From the NCBI GenBank assembly GCA_900537125.1, contig UNRJ01000008.1, forward strand, positions 124,001 through 188,000: 64,000 nucleotides of DNA, in the 5' to 3' direction. The notes beneath the pieces are model-generated. The model saw nothing but the letters and a program-made list of their open reading frames with translations. It was not told the origin of the DNA and searched no databases. Made by a program: the position numbers and the translations under genes. This stretch comes from Rhodobacteraceae bacterium Alg238-R152 (lineage in GTDB: Bacteria; Pseudomonadota; Alphaproteobacteria; Rhodobacterales; Rhodobacteraceae). Positions 53,069-60,733 of the stretch are shown here, in pieces. How positions within the stretch are numbered: the first letter of the stretch is position 1; each line of letters begins with the position of its first letter.

Positions 53069-54067
53069 TTGTTGACAAAACCGCTAGTTTCTAAGGCCGC
53101 GCGCCTTTCCGTCGCCCCGATGATGGATTGGACCGACTGTCATTGCCGCTATCTACATCGTTTGCTGTCCCGAGAAACTCTACTTTATACCGAAATGGTC
53201 ACCGCCCCGGCTTTGGTGCGTGGCGGTGCGGTGCATTTGTTGCATCACAGCACAGAGGAACATCCCGTTGCGTTGCAGCTTGGCGGGAGCGATCCGCGGG
53301 AGCTGGCCAAAGCCACCAAACTTGGGGCTGATGCTGGATACGACGAGATTAATCTCAACGTGGGATGTCCGTCTGATCGGGTGCAGTCTGGCACATTTGG
53401 GGCGGTTTTGATGAAGTCGCCAGAATTGGTGGCCGATTGCGTCAGCGCTATGCGGGCGGCGACGAATGTTGAGATCACGGTGAAGTGTCGGATTGGCGTC
53501 GACGATCAAGCGCCCGAAGAGGTTCTGCCGGACTTTATTGGTCGCATGCAGAGCGCAGGCATAAAGCGTATTTCCATTCATGCGCGAAAGGCGTGGCTAA
53601 AAGGGTTGAGTCCAAAGGAGAACCGCGATGTTCCCCCGCTGGACTATCCTTTGGTCTATCAAATGAAACGCGATTTCCCGGAATTGCACTTGTCGATCAA
53701 TGGCGGTGTGGCCACTTTGGCAGAGGCCCAAAGCCATTTGGAAGCGGGTATGGATGGCGTCATGATTGGTCGGGCCGCCTACCACAATCCATCCGATATT
53801 CTGTGCACTGCAGATCGCAAAATTTATGGGGCAGGTGAGGACAGTGATCCGGTCCAAGTTGTGCATCTGATGTTGCCTTACATCGAGGCGCATCTTCGAC
53901 AGGGTGGAAAACTCAACCAGATCACCCGTCACATGCTGGGCCTGTTTGCTGGAAAGCCCGGCGCGCGGGCATGGAGGCGGTATTTGTCCGAACATGCGAC
54001 CAAACCAAGAGCAGGACCAGAGACGGTGCTGGCCGCCCTTCAACAGGTGACACTGGCAGCGGCTTAG
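53069..54067 (+). CDS. dusA: tRNA-dihydrouridine synthase A
   Basis: 332 residues. It reduces uridine in the D-loop of tRNA using FMN and NADPH. FMN/substrate motifs: RLSVAPMMDWTDCHCRYL, LNVGCPSDRVQSGTFGA (catalytic Cys), ISIHARKAWLKGLSPKENR, SINGGVATLAEA, GVMIGRAAYHNP. The only available starts are TTG codons at 53069/53072, with GGAG 9 bases upstream of the first. The unusual start fits replacement of the original 5' end by element integration at this gene. Confidence 0.95.
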   Translation: MLTKPLVSKAARLSVAPMMDWTDCHCRYLHRLLSRETLLYTEMVTAPALVRGGAVHLLHHSTEEHPVALQLGGSDPRELAKATKLGADAGYDEINLNVGCPSDRVQSGTFGAVLMKSPELVADCVSAMRAATNVEITVKCRIGVDDQAPEEVLPDFIGRMQSAGIKRISIHARKAWLKGLSPKENRDVPPLDYPLVYQMKRDFPELHLSINGGVATLAEAQSHLEAGMDGVMIGRAAYHNPSDILCTADRKIYGAGEDSDPVQVVHLMLPYIEAHLRQGGKLNQITRHMLGLFAGKPGARAWRRYLSEHATKPRAGPETVLAALQQVTLAAA

Positions 54068-54134
54068 CGGGCGGCTTGCGAACCGCAGGAATTTGCGCTT
54101 TACAACCCCGCGAAACGCGTTCCCGGAGAGACCC

Positions 54135-54962
54135 ATGGCCCACGATCCCGCTTTGCTTTTTCAAATGCTGCTGCTGTTGTTGGTGATTGGTGGTTTCGCC
54201 GGTGTGCTGGCTGGATTGCTTGGGGTTGGCGGCGGTATTGTCTTGGTGCCTGCGTTTTTTTATGCGTTTCAGGCGCTTGGCTATGATGGGCCACAGTTGA
54301 TGCAGGTCTGCTTGGCCACGTCTCTGGCCACCATTATTGTGACTTCGTTGCGGTCTGTTGCCAGCCACAACAAAAAGGGTGCCGTGGATTGGGACATCCT
54401 GCGCACATGGGCGCCAGGCATTGTTGCTGGCGCTTTCCTCGGTGTGCTGGTTGCTGCAAATTTGCGCTCGATCACCCTGCAGATTGTGTTTGGGTCTCTG
54501 GCGTTGGTGATTGGCGCGTATATGGGGTTTGGCAAGGCGCATTGGCGGTTGGGGCAGGCTATGCCCACCGGACTGCCACGCCTGATCGTGAGCCCTTGTG
54601 TTGGGTTTCTGTCGGTGCTGATGGGGATTGGTGGTGGCAGTTTTGGCGTACCTCTTATGACGCTGTTTAACGTGCCCATCCACCGCGCCGTGGCCACAGC
54701 TGCGGGGTTTGGTGTGACGATTGCTGTGCCCGCTGTGATCGGTTTTCTTTTTATGGAGATTGATCCGGCGACGCGCCCACCTTTCACCGTTGGTGCAGTG
54801 AATATGGTAGCCTTTGGTTTAATCATTGCCATGACGCTGTTAACCGCGCCGCTGGGGGTTAAGCTGGCGCATGCCATGGACCCCAAGCCGCTGAAGCGGG
54901 TGTTTGCAGTCTTTCTGACATTGGTGGCGTTGAACATGCTGCGCAAGGCGGCAGGGCTGTAA
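54135..54962 (+). CDS. TauE/SafE-family permease
   Basis: 275 residues from ATG 54135 (GGAGAG upstream). Eight or so membrane segments, with the family start GGFAGVLAGLLGVGGGIVLVPAF and the mirrored second repeat SVLMGIGGGSFGVPLMTLFNV. These permeases export sulfite, sulfoacetate or related anions. Substrate here unknown. It lies about 70 bp after dusA on the same strand. Confidence 0.92.
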   Translation: MAHDPALLFQMLLLLLVIGGFAGVLAGLLGVGGGIVLVPAFFYAFQALGYDGPQLMQVCLATSLATIIVTSLRSVASHNKKGAVDWDILRTWAPGIVAGAFLGVLVAANLRSITLQIVFGSLALVIGAYMGFGKAHWRLGQAMPTGLPRLIVSPCVGFLSVLMGIGGGSFGVPLMTLFNVPIHRAVATAAGFGVTIAVPAVIGFLFMEIDPATRPPFTVGAVNMVAFGLIIAMTLLTAPLGVKLAHAMDPKPLKRVFAVFLTLVALNMLRKAAGL

Positions 54963-55352
54963 ACGCACCACGCGCCGCATGCATAGCTTAACTGGTCGAG
55001 GTCCGGATATATCCACTATAGATAGAAATTCCACTCAGGTATAATCAATAAGATGATTCGATTTGAGTTCTGGAAAGTCCCTTAAGCCCCGTTTCAGATT
55101 CGGGTGTGGCCTGTCCTTTGACTGTTTCCTGTTTGCAGATTGTCCCAACTGTGGGGCGTGGCGTGGCGATAAAGTCGCAAGTTTTTCAGAAAAAGTAGGC
55201 GAATCCCAAGGTCAGGTTTCCGGGGTGGAAACGTTCTGACCGTCCACGAGTGCATTGTTTCGATGCCAGCGCTGCAGCAAAATGTCTGCTTAAGATTTTC
55301 GTAAAATTTGTATAGACTTGGGGAAATTATTTTCAGGATGCAGGTGTAAGTG
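54963..55352. other. gene-free stretch upstream of the RTX-like gene
   Basis: About 390 bp with no recognised gene. It contains a small palindrome GGATATATCC (55005-55014) and AT-rich sequence before the RTX-like gene, so it is probably a promoter and leader region. Confidence 0.5.
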
Positions 55353-56663
55353 ATGCAATTACTTTGGATTTTGGGTCTGGCCGTCCTTGGCGGTGCGTTG
55401 ATCTACGAGATCACAGATGATGATGATAGTGAAGACAGTGGTGAGCCAGATCCAGCGGACGGTGGTGATCCCACTCCAACGGACGGTGGTGATCCAACCC
55501 CGGCGGGCGGAGGCGATCCAACCCCGGCGGGTGGTGAGGTTCCGATCACCATCGGCGACTTGATCACAGGCACAGACGAAGCGGATACGCTCGCGGGCAC
55601 TGAAAATGGCGAGCGGATTGATGCGGCCGCAGGTGACGATACCATCACTGGCCTGGCTGGTCACGATACCGTTCTCGCTGGCGACGGCAGCGACTCTGTG
55701 GATGGTGGCGAAGGTGATGACAAAATCTCCGGCGGCAACGACTCGGATACGCTGGTCGGGGGTGACGGTGACGACCTTTTGGGTGGTGCGGGAGCCAATG
55801 ACAGCCTGAGCGGTGATGCGGGGGCGGACACTCTGCTTGGTGGCTGGGGCGACGACACTTTGTTTGGCGGGGACGATGACGACTCTCTGATGGGCAGCCG
55901 TGGGGACGATGTGCTCGATGGTGGTCTTGGGAATGACTATCTGAATGGTCAGGATGGCAATGACAGTCTTACCGGTGGGGAGGGCGACGACAGCTTACTT
56001 GGATTGGATGGCAACGACAGCCTGCTGGGTGATGCCGGCAATGACTCGCTTTGGGGTGGCAATAGTGATGACACGCTGGAAGGCGGCGAGGGCGATGATC
56101 ACCTTTCTGGCCAGACCTCAGACGACAGCTTGAGCGGAGATGCCGGTGCAGATACGCTGCTGGGTGGTCGTGGCAACGACACGCTCGTTGGTGGCGTTGG
56201 GGAGGACAGCATGGAAGGCGGTCTTGGGAATGACGTCTTTGTTGGCGTGGAAGATGGTTCCGACGATGACATGATTGCGACCTCCGATGTTCTGGATGCG
56301 GACACCATGCGCGGCGGCTTGGGGGATGACACCTTTATCCTCGGTTCCGGTGATGTCGCTGAAGGTGGCGAAGGCGCAGACACGTTTGCGACTGGCAACT
56401 GGGTGGATCCCGATAACCTTCCAGTGATTGAGGATTTTGACGTCGCAGAAGATGTCTTTGCGGTCCTCGTGCCTGAAGGCGAGGCTGCTGGAGTCGTGTC
56501 TGTTGATACAAATGCAGACCTTGGGGATGGGTGGTTTACCGTGTCTTTTGGCGGCAGCCCAGTTGCCTCTGTTTATGGCCCCGGCATGGACGCGAGCCAT
56601 GTGTCCATTCTGGAGACCGACGTTGTGCAGTCTGCTGCGGCACCGGCACCGGTCGTGGCGTAA
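55353..56663 (+). CDS. membrane-anchored RTX (hemolysin-type) repeat protein
   Basis: 436 residues from ATG 55353 (GTG one codon earlier possible). A short N-terminal hydrophobic segment ([18 protein letters not shown]) is followed by an acidic section. Next come three DNA-level 24-bp repeats giving G-G-D-P-T-P-x units, then about 20 nonapeptides of the GGxGxDxL type ([20 protein letters not shown] variants). The RTX blocks bind calcium and fold as beta-rolls. The C-terminal ~110 residues form a separate domain ([19 protein letters not shown]). The toxin or adhesin role is not determinable. Confidence 0.85.
   Translation: MQLLWILGLAVLGGALIYEITDDDDSEDSGEPDPADGGDPTPTDGGDPTPAGGGDPTPAGGEVPITIGDLITGTDEADTLAGTENGERIDAAAGDDTITGLAGHDTVLAGDGSDSVDGGEGDDKISGGNDSDTLVGGDGDDLLGGAGANDSLSGDAGADTLLGGWGDDTLFGGDDDDSLMGSRGDDVLDGGLGNDYLNGQDGNDSLTGGEGDDSLLGLDGNDSLLGDAGNDSLWGGNSDDTLEGGEGDDHLSGQTSDDSLSGDAGADTLLGGRGNDTLVGGVGEDSMEGGLGNDVFVGVEDGSDDDMIATSDVLDADTMRGGLGDDTFILGSGDVAEGGEGADTFATGNWVDPDNLPVIEDFDVAEDVFAVLVPEGEAAGVVSVDTNADLGDGWFTVSFGGSPVASVYGPGMDASHVSILETDVVQSAAAPAPVVA
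55455..55528 (+). repeat. 24-bp tandem repeat, about three units
   Basis: Units at 55455, 55479 and 55503 with a partial fourth from 55527, each coding (A/T)-(D/G)-G-G-D-P-T-P. Second and third units are nearly identical. A likely site of copy-number change within the Pro/Gly linker. Confidence 0.75.
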
Positions 56664-56682
56664 ACAAGCCTCAATTAAAATC

Positions 56683-56716
56683 AAAAAGCGCGCTCCGTTC
56701 GGGCGCGCTTTTTTGT
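56683..56716. terminator. bidirectional terminator
   Basis: AAAAAGCGCGC / GCGCGCTTTTT, 11-base stem with an inner CCG/CGG pair, between the convergent RTX-like and DUF1289 genes. T tracts on both strands. Confidence 0.88.
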
Positions 56717-56734
56717 TTGGACTGCTGGTGAGCG

Positions 56735-56968
56735 TCAGCGTTTAAGGCGGGCGCTCCTGCCTCCGCGGCGTTTTTTCAAAAGTGGCGCGCGTGTGGGCAG
56801 TTCCTCCATAATGCTACTGCGCTCTTCTGGCGCCATCTTGGACCAGCGGGTGATCTCATCAATGCTGCGTAAGCAGCCGGTGCAAATCCGCTCTTCGGGA
56901 TGCACAACGCAGACTTGTATGCAGGGGCTTTCCACTTCGCTGCGTTTCCACACGATGTCCTTGCTCAC
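56735..56968 (-). CDS. DUF1289 domain protein
   Basis: 77 residues from a GTG start that overlaps the ruvX stop (GTGA). The Cys pattern PCIQVC..CTGCLRSIDEITRW is that of DUF1289, small proteins proposed to bind an iron-sulfur cluster or zinc. The C-terminus is strongly basic. It is the last gene of a coupled ccmI-ruvX-DUF1289 chain and is followed by a strong terminator. Confidence 0.9.
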   Translation of the reverse strand: MSKDIVWKRSEVESPCIQVCVVHPEERICTGCLRSIDEITRWSKMAPEERSSIMEELPTRAPLLKKRRGGRSARLKR

Positions 56969-57447
56969 GATTCACTCCCAAGATGGCTTAGCCGGTCCAG
57001 TACCCCTTGAAGGATATACGACGCGGCCACGTGGTCGATCACCTCTGCGCGACGTTTGCGTGACGTATCCGCCTCCAACAGTGCCCTTTCGGCGGCCACA
57101 GTGGACAAACGTTCGTCCCAGAAGCCAATGGGCACCTCCACCAATGCAGACAGGTTGCGGGCAAAAGCGCGCGTGGATTGCGCCCGTGGGCCTTCGCTGC
57201 CGTCCATGTTCATGGGCAACCCAAGGATGATCCCGCCAATGTTGCGGTCTTTGGCAATCTCAATCAGCCGCTGCGCATCCACGCCAAATTTCTTGCGCTT
57301 CACGGTTTCAATCGGCGTTGCGACGGACCGGAAACTGTCACTCACGGCCACGCCAATGGTCTTGGTGCCCAGATCAAGCCCCATAAGCGCCTGCATCGGG
57401 GGCAGTTGCGGAGCCATCTCCTCGATGTTTTGGAAAATATCGCTCAT
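56965..57447 (-). CDS. ruvX: RuvX/YqgF Holliday junction resolvase-like nuclease
   Basis: 160 residues from ATG 57447, which overlaps the ccmI stop. RNase H-like motifs: MGLDLGTKTIGVAVSD (first Asp), GGIILGLPMNMDGSEGPRAQ, IGFWDERLSTVAAERALLE (Glu) and DHVAASYILQGVL (final Asp). Family members process 16S rRNA 5' ends or act at recombination junctions. The gene is in its typical small size, coupled to both neighbours. Confidence 0.93.
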   Translation of the reverse strand: MSDIFQNIEEMAPQLPPMQALMGLDLGTKTIGVAVSDSFRSVATPIETVKRKKFGVDAQRLIEIAKDRNIGGIILGLPMNMDGSEGPRAQSTRAFARNLSALVEVPIGFWDERLSTVAAERALLEADTSRKRRAEVIDHVAASYILQGVLDRLSHLGSES

Positions 57448-58682
57448 TCCAAACCCGCTTGCGTCGCGCCGGCACGCACAATCTCCAGCGCCTCGGGCAC
57501 TTGTGCAAACACTTGTTGGGCTTCTTCCCAGATCAACGTCGCACGGTCTGTGTCGCCCAAGACTCCATAAGCGCCAATTAGGCGAGCCCATTCTTGTGGT
57601 GTGCCGCCTTCAGTAGCCAGCCGATCGGACAGCTGGTCTACCATGCCCTGGATCATTGCCTGACGGTCTTCCCCGGACAATTCACCTGCCGCGTCCATGT
57701 CCTCGGCAGTAGGGCCAGACAGACCGTCTGGGCTGTGGGTCGGAACCGGCTCGGGCATTTTATAGTCCACACCGGCATACCAGCCGAGTTCGGTGATTGT
57801 TGTACGGATCGATGGCACCCACGGTGCGTCGTTCGGGCTTTGACGCAGCACCTGATCCCAAATGCGGAAGGTCGCATCCGGACGCCCAGTCTGCCACATC
57901 ATGAGGCCCATATAATAGCGTGCAAGGTTGTTGAACGGGTCAAGCTCCAGAGCTGCATTCAGGCTTTTTTCTGCTTCTGGGGACACATAATCCCCAGCCG
58001 CCGAAATCAGCAGGTTGGCATGCAGCACATAGTCACCAGCGGTCACGTCTGCGCCCTTGATCTCGATGACCTTGGCCTGGGCGGCGTAGGCGGCTGGCAT
58101 GTTGCCAAGGTTGGCCTCGTTGCGTGCCAGCAGTTCCTGGCCTTGCAAATCATTGGGGTTCTCAAGCACAGCGGCGCGCAGTTTTGTCATCAGATCAAGG
58201 AATTCGTCGCCTGCTTCCACTGGCGCGCGCGCGGGGACCTTGGTTTCCGCCACGGACTGGGTGTCACGGTTCTCGCGTCGCAGCTGCGCCTCGGCGGCGC
58301 GGTCTTGCAGCGGCATGTCGCGATATCCCGGTGCACCCAGCTTGTAATAGAGGCCAAAACTGCCCCCCAGAACCGCAAGCCCTAGAATCACAGCCGCCAC
58401 GACAGCAGACCGTTTTCCACCAGTGTCACCACGCTCTGCCTTTTGCATCTGCGCGTCAGCAGCCAAAATGCGGCGGGAGATCTCGGTTTTCATGCGCTTG
58501 GCGTCTTCTTCGCCAATCACGCCACGGGCATGGTCTTTATCAACTTCACTGAGCTGATCGCGATAGACCTGCATATCATAGGCGGCGGGGTGCTCCTCAT
58601 CCTCGGTGCGGCGCGTCAATGCGAGCGCAAACAAGCTTGCTGTGACAAGGGTCAGGGCTGCTGCAACAATCCAGAAAATCAT
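57444..58682 (-). CDS. ccmI: cytochrome c maturation protein CcmI
   Basis: 412 residues from ATG 58682 (GGAGG upstream). The N-terminus has two membrane helices ([43 protein letters not shown]) flanking a cytoplasmic loop with a leucine-zipper-like section (MQVYRDQLSEVDKDHARGV). A large periplasmic TPR region follows (LLARNEANLGNMPAAYAAQA, LDPFNNLARYYMGLM), which chaperones apocytochrome c for heme attachment. Other ccm genes are not in the window. Translationally coupled to ruvX. Confidence 0.93.
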   Translation of the reverse strand: MIFWIVAAALTLVTASLFALALTRRTEDEEHPAAYDMQVYRDQLSEVDKDHARGVIGEEDAKRMKTEISRRILAADAQMQKAERGDTGGKRSAVVAAVILGLAVLGGSFGLYYKLGAPGYRDMPLQDRAAEAQLRRENRDTQSVAETKVPARAPVEAGDEFLDLMTKLRAAVLENPNDLQGQELLARNEANLGNMPAAYAAQAKVIEIKGADVTAGDYVLHANLLISAAGDYVSPEAEKSLNAALELDPFNNLARYYMGLMMWQTGRPDATFRIWDQVLRQSPNDAPWVPSIRTTITELGWYAGVDYKMPEPVPTHSPDGLSGPTAEDMDAAGELSGEDRQAMIQGMVDQLSDRLATEGGTPQEWARLIGAYGVLGDTDRATLIWEEAQQVFAQVPEALEIVRAGATQAGLE

Positions 58683-58860
58683 GGGGCCTCCAAAGTGGTG
58701 GACCACATGTAATGCCGCAGCAAGGCAGCTGAAAGCGAAAATCGCGTTCCTGCGCGACATGTCGCAACCGGAGCGCAAATAGGCGCTTTAACCGTGGTGA
58801 CCACATTACCAAAAAGTTCATAAACTAGGTGACGTTGCCTCCCATTCGGAATCACACCTC

Positions 58861-60108
58861 ATGAGAAGATATTCAGCCTTTGCCATCGCCCGCGAAGCCG
58901 CCCGGTTCCACACCGGCTGGGAACGTGCCTGGCGCTCTCCCCAACCCAAGAAGAAATACGACGTCATAATCGTCGGTGCCGGCGGGCATGGTCTCGCCAC
59001 CGCGTTCTATCTGGGTAAAAACTTTGGCATCACCAATGTCGCCATTATAGAAAAAGGTTGGCTTGGCGGCGGCAACACCGGTCGCAACACCACCATTATC
59101 CGCTCTAACTACCTACAGGACAGCTCCGCGGCGCTCTATGAAAAGGCGCGGTCACTTTATGAGACCATGTCGCAGGACTTGAACTACAACGTCATGTTCT
59201 CCCCACGTGGCGTGATCATGCTGGCGCAGACTGAACATGAGGTGCGCGGCTATCAACGCACCGCCCATGCCAACGCGCTGCAAGGTGTGCCTACCGAATT
59301 CATTGGGCCTGAGCGTGTGAAAGAGCTGGTGCCAATCATCAACATTGACGGCCCGCGTTATCCGGTGCTTGGTGGCCTCTGGCAAGCGCGCGGTGGCACT
59401 GGTCGCCATGATGCTGTGGCCTGGGGCTATGCCCGTGCCTGTTCCGACATGGGCATGGATATTATTCAGAAATGTGAAGTGGTTGGCGTGCGGTCTGAAG
59501 GTGGCAATGTGGTGGGTGTGGACACCACCAAAGGCCCCATCGACTGTGACAAGCTTGGCCTTGTTGTGGCCGGGAACTCAGGTGATTTGGCCAATATGGC
59601 GGGCTTCCGTCTGCCAATGGAAAGCGTCGCGCTGCAAGCGCTGGTGTCTGAGCCGATCAAACCCTGCATGGATGTGGTGGTGATGGCCAACACCGTGCAT
59701 GGCTATATGTCACAGTCCGACAAAGGTGAGATGGTGATTGGCGGCGGCACCGACGGGTTCAACAACTACACCCAGCGCGGCAGCTTCCATCATGTTGAAG
59801 AAACCGTGCGCGCGCTGTGCGAAACCTTCCCGATGGTCAGCCGACTAAAAATGCTGCGTCAGTGGGGCGGCATCGTGGATGTGACCGGCGACCGCTCGCC
59901 GGTGATTGGCAAAACCCCTCTGGGCAACTGCTTCATCAACGCAGGCTGGGGCACCGGCGGCTTCAAAGCCATCCCGGGCGGCGGCTGGGCCACAGCCGAG
60001 TTGATCGCGAAAGGTGAGCCGGGGCCATTGGCCGCTGAGTTTGGCATGGAACGGTTTGTCGAAGGCCGGTTTATCGATGAAAGCGTTGCGGCCGGGGTGG
60101 CTCACTGA
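58861..60108 (+). CDS. soxB: sarcosine oxidase beta subunit
   Basis: 415 residues. FAD-binding start DVIIVGAGGHGLATAFYLGK, then NTGRNTTIIRSNY. His183 in GRHDAVAWGYAR is the expected covalent FMN attachment site. Family end: INAGWGTGGFKAIPGGG. It oxidises sarcosine to glycine, transferring the methyl group to tetrahydrofolate with the alpha subunit. First gene of soxBDAG. Its 3' end overlaps the antisense ORF at 60102. Confidence 0.96.
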   Translation: MRRYSAFAIAREAARFHTGWERAWRSPQPKKKYDVIIVGAGGHGLATAFYLGKNFGITNVAIIEKGWLGGGNTGRNTTIIRSNYLQDSSAALYEKARSLYETMSQDLNYNVMFSPRGVIMLAQTEHEVRGYQRTAHANALQGVPTEFIGPERVKELVPIINIDGPRYPVLGGLWQARGGTGRHDAVAWGYARACSDMGMDIIQKCEVVGVRSEGGNVVGVDTTKGPIDCDKLGLVVAGNSGDLANMAGFRLPMESVALQALVSEPIKPCMDVVVMANTVHGYMSQSDKGEMVIGGGTDGFNNYTQRGSFHHVEETVRALCETFPMVSRLKMLRQWGGIVDVTGDRSPVIGKTPLGNCFINAGWGTGGFKAIPGGGWATAELIAKGEPGPLAAEFGMERFVEGRFIDESVAAGVAH

Positions 60109-60353
60109 TGCTTCTTCATCTCAAAAAGCTCGCGCTTCAATTGAAGCATTCTGGCCGCATTATCGATTCCGTCGTTGGTTTCCAAGGGTTCACTTGGGCG
60201 CGTCGCAACAACACGTTTACTCTCGATGAACCGATCAAATTTTTTGGTGAAGAAGAGATAAATCTTGCCACCAAAAAAATAGAAAAAACAGTAGATCACG
60301 AGCAAGCCGATCGCGCCGACCTTGTAGAGAGAGTACATCGTATAAGAGTGCAT
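60102..60353 (-). CDS. small membrane protein antisense within the sox operon
   Basis: 83 residues from ATG 60353 (GAGAAG upstream) on the strand opposite to soxB and soxD, in the ~300-bp gap between them; the stop lies in the last bases of soxB. A helix reads VGAIGLLVIYCFFYFFGGKIYLFF, with a basic tail FTKKFDRFIESKRVVATR and a helical end. Codon choice (many C/G third positions) looks coding. No family recognised; the plus-strand frame here looks less protein-like. Confidence 0.55.
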   Translation of the reverse strand: MHSYTMYSLYKVGAIGLLVIYCFFYFFGGKIYLFFTKKFDRFIESKRVVATRPSEPLETNDGIDNAARMLQLKRELFEMKKHQ

Positions 60354-60403
60354 GCTTCTCGTATATTTTGCTGCGGTTGCCTTTTCAACAAGGAGTTTGC
60401 CCA

Positions 60404-60733
60404 ATGCTAACCCTTCAATGCCCCTATTGCGGCGTCTGGGCCGAGGAAACTGAGCTTCACGCCGAAGGTGAGGCTCATCTGAAACGCTTTGGTCCCGACA
60501 GTGACGACGCGGATTTTGAAAGCTATCTCTTCATGCGCGAAAACCCCAAAGGTGTGCATTTGGAACGCTGGCGGCATGCGTCAGGCTGCGGCAAGTTCTT
60601 CCACGCGGCGCGCTCCACCACCACGCTCGAGGTGTTTGGCACCTATAGCGCGCAAACGCTGGAACCACCGCAAGATATCAAAGACAAGATCTCGGCCAAA
60701 ATCCCCAACTGGTCGTGGAGGGAATTCTCATGA
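60404..60733 (+). CDS. soxD: sarcosine oxidase delta subunit
   Basis: 109 residues from ATG 60404 (AAGGAG upstream). Zinc site pattern CPYCGVWAEETELH near the N-terminus and H-x-SGCGKFF further on, as in SoxD. It is a structural subunit of the heterotetrameric enzyme. The stop overlaps the soxA start by ATGA. About 295 bp separate it from soxB, unusual for this operon because soxB and soxD are normally close. Confidence 0.95.
   Translation: MLTLQCPYCGVWAEETELHAEGEAHLKRFGPDSDDADFESYLFMRENPKGVHLERWRHASGCGKFFHAARSTTTLEVFGTYSAQTLEPPQDIKDKISAKIPNWSWREFS

Noticed and set aside
53110-53145. Search for a duplicated dusA 5' end (ATGATGGATTGGACC) elsewhere
   Set aside because: Not found by eye in the island; the partner attachment site may be lost with the IS-linked deletion or lie outside the window.
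60108-60410. 100-residue plus-strand frame between soxB and soxD
   Set aside because: It overlaps the minus-strand ORF, lacks a ribosome site and its translation is less protein-like than the opposite strand.
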